Notes under the pieces: generated by a model
Databases searched by the model: none
What the model was told of the DNA's origin: nothing
The model's input: the letters and a program-made list of their open reading frames with translations, nothing else
Assembly (NCBI RefSeq): GCF_024509555.1
Contig: NZ_JAMWEL010000012.1
Coordinates: forward strand, 1-64,000
Source of the DNA: Streptococcus suis
GTDB taxonomy: Bacteria > Bacillota > Bacilli > Lactobacillales > Streptococcaceae
Reading direction: 5' to 3'
Length of the DNA: 64,000 nucleotides
Program-made: the position numbers and the translations under genes
Part shown: positions 27,711 through 39,390 of the stretch, piece by piece
How the letters are laid out: the number at the start of each line of letters is the position of its first letter
How positions within the stretch are numbered: the first letter of the stretch is position 1

Positions 27711-28015
27711 TACTATCCCTTGTTATTCTAACTCGGGAATAAAACAGTCTACAAGACATTGAAAAACAAGTCCGAAGATTTTCGGACTTGTTCTTGTGAT
27801 AACCCTCGCTATGCTAGCTCGGAGATAAATTAGTACACTGTACTGCGAAAAACAAGTCTGGAAATTTCCAGACTTGTTCTTATTATAACCTTCGCTATTC
27901 TAGCTCAGGGATAAAACGGTCTACCAGACATTGAAAAACAAGTCCGAAAATTTTCGGACTTGTTCTTACTATAACCCTCGCTATGCTAGCTCGGGGATAA
28001 AACAGTCTACCAGAC
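27711..28015. repeat. 86-bp tandem array: three hairpins and four linker copies downstream of eno
   Basis: Three hairpins of the form ACAAGTCC...GGACTTGT lie at 27766-27791, 27852-27877 and 27938-27963, exactly 86 bases apart. They alternate with four related linker copies (TCGCTATnCTAGCTCGG then AAACAGTCTACC). The last linker merges with the eno terminator. In the middle hairpin the stem bases change on both arms (CCGA/TCGG becomes CTGG/CCAG), so pairing is kept. The array probably arose by duplication of a region including the eno terminator. Confidence 0.85.
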
Positions 28016-28019
28016 TGTT

Positions 28020-28020
<1 letters not shown>
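28000..28020 (-). terminator. Terminator of eno
   Basis: On the minus strand AAACAGTCT pairs with AGACTGTTT around a 3-base loop. It starts at the eno stop codon and is followed by a run ending TTTTA. Confidence 0.7.
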
Positions 28021-29411
<1,391 letters not shown>

Positions 29412-29441
29412 TTACTGAAAGAAATAATGTAAACGCCTTCC

Positions 29442-29470
29442 TTTGCATTTTTACTGGGATATGCTATACT
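29442..29470 (+). promoter_or_regulatory. Promoter of the YueI-like gene placed for a leaderless mRNA
   Basis: An extended -10 TGCTATACT (-10 hexamer 29465-29470), with TTTGCA 17 bp upstream, lies six bases before the ATG at 29477. The start of transcription would then fall on or near the A of the start codon, and no ribosome site exists between. Confidence 0.6.
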
Positions 29471-29476
29471 AAAATT

Positions 29477-29926
29477 ATGACTGATTTACATACTACTATC
29501 CTACAAAAAGCCTCTGGCGAAACCCGCCTAAACCCTGATGAACAGCGCTTATACATGGGAACTTATCGCGAGCGCGTTGTTCTTCTTCTCACCTTCGAGG
29601 ACTTAGCAAATGAGCTTGTCATATCGGCATTCGACACCATCTGCCAAAAGCTAGCAAATAGCTACATACCTCTCTTTCTTAAACTCTCTCCCTCCCTGGC
29701 GGACAAGCAACAAATTTCCCTGATGAAACTCGCTCAAGCCCTTGGAATTACTTCTTCCATCATCGATGAGAAAGTTAGTAAATCTCCCTACGCTCTGGTC
29801 TTCCATACAGATCATGCAGTTGACTTAGAAGAAATTAACTTAGAAGTTATCTTTCCAAATCTTGTCAAGAAGGAAGAAAAAAAGGAAGATAGCAAACCTT
29901 CCTTCTGGAAAAAATTATTTGGTTAA
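29477..29926 (+). CDS. YueI/DUF1694 family protein
   Basis: 149 residues of the DUF1694 (YueI) family, as judged by length and by the TRLNPDEQRLYMGTYRERV segment near the N-terminus. The middle is soluble and helical. The C-terminus ends in a Lys/Glu-rich tail and FWKKLFG, a possible amphipathic membrane-contacting end. It lies divergent from eno with its own promoter. No Shine-Dalgarno sequence precedes the ATG; see the promoter entry. Function of the family is unknown. Confidence 0.85.
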   Translation: MTDLHTTILQKASGETRLNPDEQRLYMGTYRERVVLLLTFEDLANELVISAFDTICQKLANSYIPLFLKLSPSLADKQQISLMKLAQALGITSSIIDEKVSKSPYALVFHTDHAVDLEEINLEVIFPNLVKKEEKKEDSKPSFWKKLFG

Positions 29927-29932
29927 ACTTAT

Positions 29933-30163
29933 TTATCGATAAAGCAGTATTAATATTAAAGCAAAAATAATACAGGTTAGACAAAGGATTCCTAGCAATC
30001 TGCCTCTTTCATTTTTTTCATTGAAAAAGAACATTGTTCCATTTGCCTTTATTACATTCGTTTCCATTCCTCTTTCTTTTTCGGAAAGTCTCAAAACGGA
30101 TACTAGCTTTGCAAGACAAATAAAAATAAATAAGGTAATAGCCACATATTTCACTAATTCCAT
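29933..30163 (-). CDS. Small membrane protein of unknown function
   Basis: 76 residues with two hydrophobic segments (YVAITLFIFICLAKLV at the N-terminus, ILCLTCIIFALILILLY at the C-terminus) and a charged loop with NEKNERGR between. The gene starts inside the end of the glycerate kinase gene and uses GGAGG about 9 bases upstream, so translation is coupled to it. No domain recognised. Confidence 0.7.
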   Translation of the reverse strand: MELVKYVAITLFIFICLAKLVSVLRLSEKERGMETNVIKANGTMFFFNEKNERGRLLGILCLTCIIFALILILLYR

Positions 30164-31281
30164 CTTTGTTGCCCTCCCAACTGAAGAATTCTTGCCACCT
30201 GTTCTGCTGTGCGGACCAGGTTTTTTTCTCCCTTTTTAAGCGTATTTTCTAAGTCATCAACTTCAGCAATAATGGGAAATGCGGCGCAGATATTTTCAAA
30301 AGGAAAATCGGGAAGATTATCCTTTAAGCTACCACAAATGGCAATGACTGGAATGCCTATTGGGGTACGTCGTGCCACTCCGATAGGTGTTTTTCCTGCC
30401 AAACTCTGGGCATCCATTCGTCCCTCACCTACAATAACTAGGTCAGCCTCAGCTACTCGCTTGTCAAAATCTAATTGATCCAGAACAAAGTTTATGCCAG
30501 TTTGGATGCGGGCACCTGCAAATTGCACCAACCCTGCCGCCATACCGCCTCCTGCACCAGCACCAGCCAGTGTCAAGATAGCTGGATTGACAAGTTGATA
30601 AAATCTTTCCATTTCTCTATCGACTTGCTCAAACTTCGTAGAATCCAGTCCTTTCTGACCAGCAAAAATATAGGTAGCTCCTTGAGGTCCGCAGAGTAGA
30701 TTGTCCACATCAGTTATCAAGTCAATCTGAACAGCAGACAATTCAATGGCCATATCTTCTGTGGAAAAGTCCGCAATCTTACCCAGATTGGCACCGATGG
30801 CTTCCAGTTCCTGATCCTCTCTGTCATAGAATTTTACACCAAGACCTGCTGCCATTCCTATGCCACCATCATGGCTGGCAGAGCCACCAATTCCGATGAA
30901 AAACTGGTCGGCACCTTTCTGCACCAGTTCAACCAGCAGTTCACCCACTCCTCTAGTAGAAACTAGCAAAGGATTTCTTTTTTCTAGCGGAATACTGGCT
31001 AGTCCTACTATCTCAGCCATTTCAAATACAGCAAGACCATCTCGCATTGCATAGGTAATACATATCCTATCCCCAAATGGTCCTGTCACTTCTGTCTGGT
31101 ATTTCTCTAAACCCAAGGCTTGTGTCAGACTGTCGAGGGTTCCTTCACCTCCATCACCCAAGGGAAGCAAATCATAACTTGCCTGGGGATAGACCTTTGA
31201 AAACCCTTGCTTTATGGCTTTAGCAACCTCTGCTGCTGAGAGAGATTCTTTGAAGGAATCTGGAGCAATTAGAATACGCAT
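30154..31281 (-). CDS. glxK: Glycerate kinase
   Basis: 375 residues of the class II-type glycerate kinase family (GlxK/GarK), which phosphorylates D-glycerate to 2- or 3-phosphoglycerate. It opens MRILIAPDSFKES, which is typical. The catalytic and nucleotide-binding parts are PLGDGGEGT, GIGGSASHDGG and GEGRMDAQS followed by TPIGVARR. It overlaps the following small membrane protein gene by 10 bp. An AAGGTGGG-type ribosome site precedes the ATG. Confidence 0.93.
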   Translation of the reverse strand: MRILIAPDSFKESLSAAEVAKAIKQGFSKVYPQASYDLLPLGDGGEGTLDSLTQALGLEKYQTEVTGPFGDRICITYAMRDGLAVFEMAEIVGLASIPLEKRNPLLVSTRGVGELLVELVQKGADQFFIGIGGSASHDGGIGMAAGLGVKFYDREDQELEAIGANLGKIADFSTEDMAIELSAVQIDLITDVDNLLCGPQGATYIFAGQKGLDSTKFEQVDREMERFYQLVNPAILTLAGAGAGGGMAAGLVQFAGARIQTGINFVLDQLDFDKRVAEADLVIVGEGRMDAQSLAGKTPIGVARRTPIGIPVIAICGSLKDNLPDFPFENICAAFPIIAEVDDLENTLKKGEKNLVRTAEQVARILQLGGQQRWN

Positions 31282-31846
31282 AGATATCCCACCTTTCTAT
31301 ATAATTGTAGCACTCCTTTCCAGGTCTTTCAAGAAAAATTCGAGTATTTCCTTAAAACATGATATACTGGACAAAAGGAGGCTTCCATGTATCAGACTAT
31401 TTTATTTGACCTTGACGGACAACTGTTAGATGTATTTCAATAGGATTTACTTGAACATCATGATAGAAGAATAGGCACAACGTCCAAAGTCAGGACGATA
31501 TTTCTTTTCTAAATCATCATAAACAGATACTAAATATCATAGATATTTCCAAATTTTTAGTGAAGAAATCTACCTAAATACTTCTTTACATACCAATTAT
31601 ATATTAGTGAATTGTCACATATATGATCAAATTTATCACTTTGTGTTACAATTATATTTTTTTAATATATTATAGTGTTGTTACAGATATCCTAAAATAC
31701 CATTTAATATATGATATTACAGGTATCTCATTACCATTCCCCTTTTTTGTAATCATTCTTAACAATATTAAAATTTTCAGAAAACTCTTCTTTTTAATAA
31801 AAAGCTATGATATAATGGAAGTCCAAACGAAAAGGAGAAAGTCTAT
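31282..31846 (+). other. Gene-free, AT-rich interval with HAD gene remnant and fhu promoter region
   Basis: No intact gene is seen. The first part contains the short HAD remnant listed separately. The middle (about 31444-31790) is very AT-rich with no obvious structure. At the right end, TGATATAAT (31808-31816) fits an extended -10 for the iron-complex operon, 36 bases before its start codon. I did not find a convincing Fur box. Confidence 0.5.
31387..31443 (+). pseudogene. Remnant of a HAD phosphatase gene start
   Basis: A strong ribosome site, AAAGGAGG, precedes an ATG that opens MYQTILFDLDGQLLD, the classic HAD motif I context (LFDLDGTLL). The frame stops after 18 codons, and no downstream continuation is evident. 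The Thr of the usual DGT is Gln. It looks like the 5' end of a phosphoglycolate-phosphatase-type gene that has lost the rest. Confidence 0.7.
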
Positions 31847-32632
31847 ATGGTAGATATACTAGCTGAGGATTTGACCGTTGCCTATGATAACAAGTTGGTC
31901 CTATCTGATTTAGCTATTGACGTGCCAGAAGGAAAGATTACCAGTATTATCGGTCCAAATGGCTGTGGCAAGTCAACCCTGCTCAAGTCACTCAGTCGAA
32001 TACTACCTCTGAAAACAGGAGTAGTCCTATTAGATGGTCGAGATATCCACCGATTAGATACAAAGGAAGTCGCTCGTAAATTAGCCCTCCTGCCACAGAT
32101 GCAAGATAGCATAGAAGGAATCTCAGTCTATGATTTGGTATCTTATGGACGTTTTCCACATCAAAATCAGTTTGGTCGTCTAACAAAAATAGATAGAGAA
32201 AAGATTGACTGGGCACTTGATAAGACAAATACGAGAGAATTTGCCTCTCTCCCTATTCAGTCACTCTCTGGTGGGCAACGCCAGCGAGTATGGATTGCCA
32301 TGGCTCTCGCACAAGATACAGACCTCATCTTCTTAGATGAACCAACGACCTATCTTGACATGCATCACCAGCTTGAAGTTCTACTTTTATTGCAGGAACT
32401 AAACCAGCAATACAAAAAAACAATCGTCATGGTTCTCCATGATATTAACCATGCTGCTCGTTTTTCTGACTATATCATTGCCATGAAAGAGGGACAAATC
32501 GTCTGTCAAGGCCAGGCAGAAAGGGTTATTACTGCTGACAACCTGCGACAGATTTTCCAAGTTGAGGCAGAAATTCTACCTGCAAGTCACTACGGCTATC
32601 CCCTTCTCACTACCTATTTCCCCATAGAATAA
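31847..32632 (+). CDS. fhuC: Iron-complex ABC transporter ATP-binding protein
   Basis: 261 residues of the FepC/FhuC family. Walker A is GPNGCGKST, signature LSGGQRQRVWIAMALAQ, Walker B LIFLDEPTTYLD, and the H-loop is MVLHDINHAARF, all typical of iron-siderophore importers. It powers uptake through the two FecCD permeases encoded downstream. Ribosome site AAAGGAG lies before the ATG. The order ATPase, binding protein, permease, permease matches the fhuCDBG/siu arrangement of Gram-positive cocci, hence the symbol; the substrate is inferred. Confidence 0.9.
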   Translation: MVDILAEDLTVAYDNKLVLSDLAIDVPEGKITSIIGPNGCGKSTLLKSLSRILPLKTGVVLLDGRDIHRLDTKEVARKLALLPQMQDSIEGISVYDLVSYGRFPHQNQFGRLTKIDREKIDWALDKTNTREFASLPIQSLSGGQRQRVWIAMALAQDTDLIFLDEPTTYLDMHHQLEVLLLLQELNQQYKKTIVMVLHDINHAARFSDYIIAMKEGQIVCQGQAERVITADNLRQIFQVEAEILPASHYGYPLLTTYFPIE

Positions 32633-32652
32633 ACAAACTAAAAGGAGATTTT

Positions 32653-33570
32653 ATGAAACGTTTTTTTACACTCATCAGCTTATTGCTCGGATTGATTTTA
32701 CTGACTGCCTGCTCGGCTATTTCCCAAGATAAAAGCCAAACAGCTGTATCTAGCATGCCAACGATCGAAGGCATTACCTATTACGGTGAAATTCCTGCTC
32801 AACCTAAAAAAGTTGTCAGTCTAAACTTTGCCAATACCGGCTACCTGCTACAACTAGGTTTTGATGTGGTAGGTGCTACATCTTATGATATCAATAACCC
32901 CGCTTTTAAGGATATGTTGAAGAATACTCAAACTGTCACCAGTGAAGATTTAGAAGCTATCACAGCCTTAGAACCTGACCTCATCGTTACCTCTTCTACT
33001 GATGAACAACTGGAGCAATTGGCTGCTATTGCACCGACAATTGCCCTTGAATATGGCAAACATTCCTATCTAGAGACTCTAACTGTGTTCGGTAAGATTT
33101 TCTCAAAAGAGGATCAAGCACAGGAATGGCAAACAAACTGGAAGGAAAAAATCACTACTGCAAGCGAGAAAATCAAAGCAGTAACAGGTCAAGATGCTAG
33201 CTTTACCATTATGGGTTACTTGGGCAAAGACCTCTATCTATTCGGTAATAACTGGGGACGTGGTGGCGAGATCATTCACCAGGAACTTGGTTTTACCGCA
33301 CCACAAAAGGTAAAAGATGAAGTTTTCGGACCAGGTTTCTTAGCTGTTTCACAAGAAGTGCTTGCAGACTATGCCGGAGATTATATTATTCTAGCAGTTG
33401 AAGATCAAAGCTTGGCAACCAGTCTTGAAAATAGCGACAGTTGGAAAAATTTACCAGCAGTACAAGACAACCATATTCTCAAGGTTGATACAAAAGCCTT
33501 TTACTTCAACGACCCTATCTCACTTGAATACCAATTAGAGCTATTAACAAAAATGATAACATCAAAATAA
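32653..33570 (+). CDS. fhuD: Iron-complex (ferric siderophore-type) binding lipoprotein
   Basis: 305 residues. The lipobox is LLTACS, with the lipidated Cys near residue 19. The rest is a class III (helical-backbone) binding protein with the family hallmarks AQPKKVVSLNF, ALEPDLIVTSS and APTIALEYG. It captures the iron complex outside the membrane and passes it to the FhuB/FhuG permeases. It lies 20 bases after the ATPase gene. A hydroxamate siderophore is the likely ligand by analogy with FhuD proteins; haem is possible. Confidence 0.88.
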   Translation: MKRFFTLISLLLGLILLTACSAISQDKSQTAVSSMPTIEGITYYGEIPAQPKKVVSLNFANTGYLLQLGFDVVGATSYDINNPAFKDMLKNTQTVTSEDLEAITALEPDLIVTSSTDEQLEQLAAIAPTIALEYGKHSYLETLTVFGKIFSKEDQAQEWQTNWKEKITTASEKIKAVTGQDASFTIMGYLGKDLYLFGNNWGRGGEIIHQELGFTAPQKVKDEVFGPGFLAVSQEVLADYAGDYIILAVEDQSLATSLENSDSWKNLPAVQDNHILKVDTKAFYFNDPISLEYQLELLTKMITSK

Positions 33571-33579
33571 GGAATCTCT

Positions 33580-34626
33580 ATGGCAAATAAACCACTGGAG
33601 AAAACAAATAGGGAACTGGTCCTAGTTGGCTCAAAGGCCAGACTAGCACCTCTCCCTATTTTTTTCATTCTAATCTTATTCATCCTGCTTGGCAGCTATC
33701 TTAGTTTGCGGTTTGGAGCAAAAAACTACTCCCATGGAGAACTACTTTCTGTATTGGAAAATCCATTCCAATCTTCTAGCCTTCAAGATATTATTTTCGA
33801 TTTACGATTCCCAAGATTACTGACTGCTGGTTTGGTCGGGGCTAGTTTAGCCGTTTCTGGTACAGTCATGCAAGCCATTACACGTAATCCATTAGCTGAC
33901 CCAAGTTTACTCGGTATCCCTGCTGGTGCTGGACTCTTCTTATTAATAAAAATGATACTCCTTCCAGATACCTCCTCTCTCCTATCCCTTCTAGTCAGTA
34001 TAATAGGTGCTGGACTGGTAGCTGGACTAGTCATATTATTCGGTCAAGCAGGAGGAAACAAGAATCCCTTAAGATTAATACTAGCCGGATTGATGATAAC
34101 CGCTCTGGTCCAATCGCTTGGTCAATCACTAGCTCTGGTTTATCAGTTATCAAATCATATTTTAGGATTACAGGCCGGCAGTTTAACAACTAGTAACTGG
34201 CAACAGCTAGGCTGGTTCAGTCTTCCAATTCTCTTTGGATTAATCATTATTCAGATTTTTGCTCATTCCCTAACCATTCTCAGCTTAGATAAGAGCCTAG
34301 CTACTTCTCTAGGCCAAGACACTCAAAGAATGACGCTAGTCTTTCTATTTATCGTTGTCTTACTATCTGCCTCATCCGTTGCATTGGTTGGTAGCTTATA
34401 TTTTGTTGGGCTCATCATACCAAATCTATTTTTAAGATTTATGCGAAAAGACTACCGTTTTTTACTTCCTATATCTGGACTAGCAGGTGCCGGTTTTCTC
34501 ATCTGGGTAGATTTGTTGAGTAGAACCCTTAACCCTCCCTATGAAATACCTTTATCCAGTATCATTCATCTCGTTGGTTTTCCCATTTTTATTTGGCTAA
34601 TTAGAACAGGAGGGACAAATGACTAA
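33580..34626 (+). CDS. fhuB: Iron-complex ABC transporter permease (FecCD family)
   Basis: 348 residues with nine to ten hydrophobic segments. FecCD motifs include FDLRFPRLLTAGLVGASLAV, GTVMQAITRNPLADPSLLG and the coupling-helix region around LATSLGQDTQRM. About 25 extra polar residues precede the first membrane helix. It forms a heterodimeric channel with the next gene's product, whose start overlaps its end by 8 bp, so translation is coupled. It is 9 bases after the binding-protein gene. Confidence 0.92.
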   Translation: MANKPLEKTNRELVLVGSKARLAPLPIFFILILFILLGSYLSLRFGAKNYSHGELLSVLENPFQSSSLQDIIFDLRFPRLLTAGLVGASLAVSGTVMQAITRNPLADPSLLGIPAGAGLFLLIKMILLPDTSSLLSLLVSIIGAGLVAGLVILFGQAGGNKNPLRLILAGLMITALVQSLGQSLALVYQLSNHILGLQAGSLTTSNWQQLGWFSLPILFGLIIIQIFAHSLTILSLDKSLATSLGQDTQRMTLVFLFIVVLLSASSVALVGSLYFVGLIIPNLFLRFMRKDYRFLLPISGLAGAGFLIWVDLLSRTLNPPYEIPLSSIIHLVGFPIFIWLIRTGGTND

Positions 34627-35596
34627 AAAACAAATTTTCGGGCTTGTTCTCTCATTATTCACCCTTCTATCCTGTCTATCAATTGTTTTTGCTTATTCCA
34701 AATTAGGAATACCAGATTTCATTCACCTTCTACTCGGAAATGCAAACAGGACCACTCAATTAATATTTTTGAATATTCGATTACCTAGACTTGTCGTTTC
34801 CATTATGGCAGGGGGAAGCCTAGCCCTAAGTGCCCACCTCTTTCAAACCCTAACACGCAATCCTATGGCAGATTCAGGCATCTTAGGGGTAAATGCGGGT
34901 GCGGGTTTTCTCCTTACCCTTGCAACCACTTGGAACATAAACAGTCTAGTATTTCAACCCTTTCTGGCTCTTACAGGTGGAGCTTTGGCAACTGCTATCG
35001 TTTTCTTCCTAGCCATCAAACCAAGGCAAACTCTTCAAGCACACCGTTTAATACTTACTGGAGTGGGCCTTTCCAGCCTTCTAATGAGTAGCACCATTCA
35101 TCTCATGATGCAATTTGACCCATATAAATTAGACAACCTTATCGGCTGGCTCTCCGGAAGATACGTTGGAGATAATTGGCAACTCATCACTTTGACTTCC
35201 CCCTTACTCATACTCTTATGGTTTGTTACGATTATTCGCTATCAACCATTAAATATTTTCCAACTTGATAATCAGGTAGCTATTGGTCTTGGTTTAAAAA
35301 TGAAACAAGAGAGACTCTTCATACTCATCCTAGCAACAAGCTTAGCCAGTCTATCATCTATTCTGGTAGGAAATACAGCTTTTGTTGGACTGGTAGCCAG
35401 CCACCTAGCTCAAAAATTAATTGGAAAACAACACCAATATAGCCTTCCCCTATCAATGCTACTTGGTGCCATTCTTATGCTACTAGCTGACATGATTGCT
35501 CGATCGATTCTAGTCGGAACCGGAATTCCAACAGGTTTAGTGGTGACGGCCATTGGATCACCATACTTCTTATTTTTGATGACAAAGCAAGCATAA
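34619..35596 (+). CDS. fhuG: Iron-complex ABC transporter permease (FecCD family), second subunit
   Basis: 325 residues, about nine membrane helices. Family motifs are NIRLPRLVVSIMAGGSLAL, FQTLTRNPMADSGILGVN and VGLVASHLAQKLIG near the end. It pairs with the upstream permease. The start lies within the end of the previous gene. A terminator lies about 215 bases downstream, with no further gene between, so this is the last gene of the operon. Confidence 0.92.
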   Translation: MTKKQIFGLVLSLFTLLSCLSIVFAYSKLGIPDFIHLLLGNANRTTQLIFLNIRLPRLVVSIMAGGSLALSAHLFQTLTRNPMADSGILGVNAGAGFLLTLATTWNINSLVFQPFLALTGGALATAIVFFLAIKPRQTLQAHRLILTGVGLSSLLMSSTIHLMMQFDPYKLDNLIGWLSGRYVGDNWQLITLTSPLLILLWFVTIIRYQPLNIFQLDNQVAIGLGLKMKQERLFILILATSLASLSSILVGNTAFVGLVASHLAQKLIGKQHQYSLPLSMLLGAILMLLADMIARSILVGTGIPTGLVVTAIGSPYFLFLMTKQA

Positions 35597-35809
35597 CACA
35601 AGAACTGTCCGAGAATCAACACATCTGCAGTCATTTGAATTTTCGTTTATATATTTCATTGTCACTTTCGTCTTGAACTACTCTACAGAATCGAATTCAT
35701 TTGCAAATTACACTTTCATCCTATTACAACCACAAGACCATACTAGCACCCTACCCTCAGATATTTTTCTGAAAGCTAATTCAATAGACTATAAAATCAC
35801 TATTAATCA

Positions 35810-35848
35810 AAAAGCATCCAAACACTAAAAAAGAATGGATGCTTTTTA
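35810..35848 (+). terminator. Terminator downstream of the fhu operon
   Basis: AAAAGCATCCA pairs with TGGATGCTTTT, 11 bp, around a 15-base loop, followed by more T residues. Confidence 0.8.
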
Positions 35849-36118
35849 ATATCTAACCCCAAAATATTGCAAACTGAATTAAAAATAGGACATCTCTAAA
35901 ATTATAAATTTGAGACCTCTGAAGTTTTTTGAGAGCGAGTTGCTGGCACTATCACTCAAATATATCCTTTTCCTAATTTACACAAATAGCTTGTCTGAAC
36001 AATCTTTATCTAAGGTTCTGTTCAACTTCAGAACCAGTTCTCAGAATTCCTTACAACATCATAGCACATAGAGAATTGCTATCCCTGTACTTTTTATCGA
36101 TGGATGATATTTTGCTGA

Positions 36119-36152
36119 CAAAAAACCACCCGTGCAGACACGGATGGTTTTG
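36119..36152 (-). terminator. Terminator of tpiA
   Basis: On the minus strand a 13-bp stem with one mismatch (AAAACCATCCGTG/CACGGGTGGTTTT) ends in a T-run, just after the tpiA stop. Confidence 0.85.
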
Positions 36153-36161
36153 AGAGTGATA

Positions 36162-36938
<777 letters not shown>

Positions 36939-37013
36939 TTACAAAGCCCATTATAGCATAAAATCAGGCAAGGATAAAGCATTTCCGTACATTTTATGAA
37001 TACTTACAGAAAA

Positions 37014-37037
37014 ACTCTCTACCCAAAAGTAGAGAGT
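37014..37037 (-). terminator. Terminator of tuf
   Basis: ACTCTCTAC pairs with GTAGAGAGT on the minus strand and is followed by TTTTT. Confidence 0.85.
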
Positions 37038-37089
37038 TACAATTTTTGTTGTCTGACAAATAATTGTTATATCTGGGAACTCAATCGAA

Positions 37090-38286
37090 TTAAGCTTCGA
37101 TTTCTGTAACCATACCTGAACCAACAGTACGTCCACCTTCACGGATAGAGAAAGTAGTACCTTGTTCAACGGCGATTGGGTGGATCAATTCAACGTCGAT
37201 AGTAACGTTATCACCAGGCATTACCATTTCAGTACCTTCTGGCAATTTGATTGAACCAGTTACGTCAGTTGTACGGAAGTAGAACTGTGGACGGTAGTTG
37301 TCGAAGAATGGAGTGTGACGTCCACCTTCTTCTTTAGTAAGGATGTAAACTTCACCTTTGAATTTAGTGTGTGGGTTGATAGAACCTGGTTTAGAGATAA
37401 CTTGACCACGTTCGATTTCATCACGTTGTACACCACGAAGAAGCACACCAACGTTATCGCCGGCAAGACCTTCATCAAGTTGTTTACGGAACATTTCAAC
37501 ACCAGTAACAACTGCTTTAGATTTTTCTTCTTGAAGACCAACGATTTCGATTTCATCGTTGACACGAACTGTACCACGGTCGATACGTCCTGAAGCTACA
37601 GTACCACGACCAGTGATTGAGAATACGTCCTCGACTGGAAGCAACAATGGTTTGTCAGTGTCGCGTTCTGGTTCTGGAATGTACTCATCAACAGTGTTCA
37701 TCAATTCCATAACGATGTCTTCGTACTTAGTGTCACCTTCAAGGGCTTTAAGAGCTGAACCTTGGATAACTGGAAGATCGTCACCTGGGAAATCGTATTC
37801 TGAAAGAAGGTCACGGATTTCCATTTCAACCAACTCAAGCAATTCTTCATCGTCAACCAAGTCAACTTTGTTCATGAAAACGATAAGGTGTTTAACACCA
37901 ACCTGACGTGAAAGAAGGATGTGCTCACGAGTTTGTGGCATTGGACCGTCAGTTGAAGCTACTACAAGGATCGCACCGTCCATCTGAGCAGCACCAGTGA
38001 TCATGTTTTTAACGTAGTCCGCGTGTCCTGGAGCGTCGATGTGAGCATAGTGACGTTTTTCAGTTTCGTACTCAACGTGTGCAGTGTTGATAGTGATACC
38101 GCGCTCGCGCTCTTCTGGAGCAGCATCGATAGACGCATAGTCTTTAGGTTGGTTAACTGATGAAGGCAAGCGACGTGCCAATACAGTTGTGATAGCTGCT
38201 GTCAAAGTAGTTTTACCGTGGTCAACGTGTCCAATTGTACCAATGTTAACGTGGGGTTTACTACGATCGTATTTTTCTTTTGCCAT
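37090..38286 (-). CDS. tuf: Elongation factor Tu
   Basis: 398 residues from the ATG at 38286 ([14 protein letters not shown], the standard opening), not the frame start six codons earlier; GGAGG lies 11 bases upstream. G1 is [10 protein letters not shown]3 DAPGHADY and G4 NKVD; domains II and III follow. It carries aminoacyl-tRNA to the ribosomal A site. Codon bias is extreme, as expected. It stands alone here, not in the str operon, and has its own promoter. Confidence 0.98.
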   Translation of the reverse strand: MAKEKYDRSKPHVNIGTIGHVDHGKTTLTAAITTVLARRLPSSVNQPKDYASIDAAPEERERGITINTAHVEYETEKRHYAHIDAPGHADYVKNMITGAAQMDGAILVVASTDGPMPQTREHILLSRQVGVKHLIVFMNKVDLVDDEELLELVEMEIRDLLSEYDFPGDDLPVIQGSALKALEGDTKYEDIVMELMNTVDEYIPEPERDTDKPLLLPVEDVFSITGRGTVASGRIDRGTVRVNDEIEIVGLQEEKSKAVVTGVEMFRKQLDEGLAGDNVGVLLRGVQRDEIERGQVISKPGSINPHTKFKGEVYILTKEEGGRHTPFFDNYRPQFYFRTTDVTGSIKLPEGTEMVMPGDNVTIDVELIHPIAVEQGTTFSIREGGRTVGSGMVTEIEA

Positions 38287-38358
38287 TTTGGTAAAAGCCT
38301 CCAATAAAATATATTTTATAGATAGACAGTAGGCAATACGGTCTAACTTTACCTTACT

Positions 38359-38386
38359 ATTCTATCAAATTGTGGCAGAATTGCAA
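38359..38386 (-). promoter_or_regulatory. Promoter of tuf
   Basis: On the minus strand -35 TTGCAA and -10 TAGAAT are 16 bp apart, about 70 bases before the tuf start codon. Confidence 0.6.
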
Positions 38387-38409
38387 GCATTTTCTATCTT
38401 TTTTATTAT

Positions 38410-39390
38410 TTATTCTAAATCTAATTGATAATAGGGCTGATTTTGGAGGCTAGCTCCGATACTCGAAGCATAGATCCAGTCCTTGCCCTCAAGCTGTGCA
38501 AAATCTTCTGCTTTGCCTGTTAGGATAATGCCTGCAAACTCCAACTGGTCAATCTCTTCTTGTTTAGAGAAGTCCGTTTTACCAAATTTGTCCAAGAAAG
38601 TTTTGACATCTGTGACGAGTGCGTATTCCCCTATATAATGATTATACTGTTCAGTCATTTTTTTCATAGGTGTTAAAGGATTCCATGCAGCTGCTTCTGT
38701 TGGTAATTCAGCATCTGGTTCATAAACCTTTAGAGCCTCTCCTTGAAAACCAAACAACTGATCAATGCGGAAATCAGCTGTGTTCTCCTTAGAAGCTGTT
38801 CCAATCCAGTACCAATTCTTTTTCAAATTTTGAGGAAGCATGGTCTGCAAGTCTCCAAAACTATATTTTTTGTCAAAGGTGATGGCTACTTCTACTAGCT
38901 GATTGGGCATGTCTTTCACTAAAGAAAGTTCTTGACTTGGAACAGTTGCAAAGTCATCTGTGTCAACTTTCTCCGTATTATAGAAGAGAGGGAGTTTTGA
39001 CCAGGTTTGACGATCATAGGCAATTTCTCCCTTATAAGAAGGTCCATCCTGAGAAAAATTCAAATACGTTCCCAACCAATCATAGTGGTATTCATAGTCA
39101 CCAAAGGCAACTGGAACCCCTGCTAAGTCTTTGTGGCGATCTGCATGGACAGCTCCAGCAAATAGAGAGGTCGCTTTATAATAGTAGGTTGAGTATTCAA
39201 TGTTTGGATAGGCAACTTGTGACAATAATTCGTGTTCTTGATAGATTTTTTCACCATTATTGGCAGTCAAAATCTGCAAGGTCTTCAAGGTCGCCCCCGT
39301 TATCAGCAAGAGCCCTAATGTAGATAGACCAACTGTTTTCCATAAGTGTTTTTTCTTACTTTTCTTTGTTGCAATTTCAAAAGTTTTCAT
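38410..39390 (-). CDS. Anti-sigma factor (sigma factor regulatory protein)
   Basis: About 326 residues from the ATG at 39390, which has AAGGG 7 bases upstream; the other ATG is too close. A basic N-terminal cytoplasmic stretch (KKSKKKHLWK) leads into one hydrophobic segment (residues about 18-38) and then a large outer domain. The C-terminal region, with the ending QPYYQLDLE, resembles the Sigma_reg_C domain of membrane anti-sigma factors. It overlaps the sigma factor gene by 14 bp, so the pair is translated together. Release of the sigma factor by an envelope signal is the expected mechanism. Confidence 0.85.
   Translation of the reverse strand: MKTFEIATKKSKKKHLWKTVGLSTLGLLLITGATLKTLQILTANNGEKIYQEHELLSQVAYPNIEYSTYYYKATSLFAGAVHADRHKDLAGVPVAFGDYEYHYDWLGTYLNFSQDGPSYKGEIAYDRQTWSKLPLFYNTEKVDTDDFATVPSQELSLVKDMPNQLVEVAITFDKKYSFGDLQTMLPQNLKKNWYWIGTASKENTADFRIDQLFGFQGEALKVYEPDAELPTEAAAWNPLTPMKKMTEQYNHYIGEYALVTDVKTFLDKFGKTDFSKQEEIDQLEFAGIILTGKAEDFAQLEGKDWIYASSIGASLQNQPYYQLDLE

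Larger units (their letters stand above)
35597..36161. other. Gene-free interval between fhuG and tpiA
   Basis: AT-rich DNA of 565 bases with no credible frame. It holds the terminator at 35810-35848 and the tpiA terminator at 36119-36152. I see no repeat or RNA motif in the rest. It may include decayed sequence. Confidence 0.5.

Noticed and set aside
31282..31846. Looked for a Fur box upstream of the iron operon
   Set aside because: No sequence close to the known inverted-repeat consensus was found by eye; the region is merely AT-rich.
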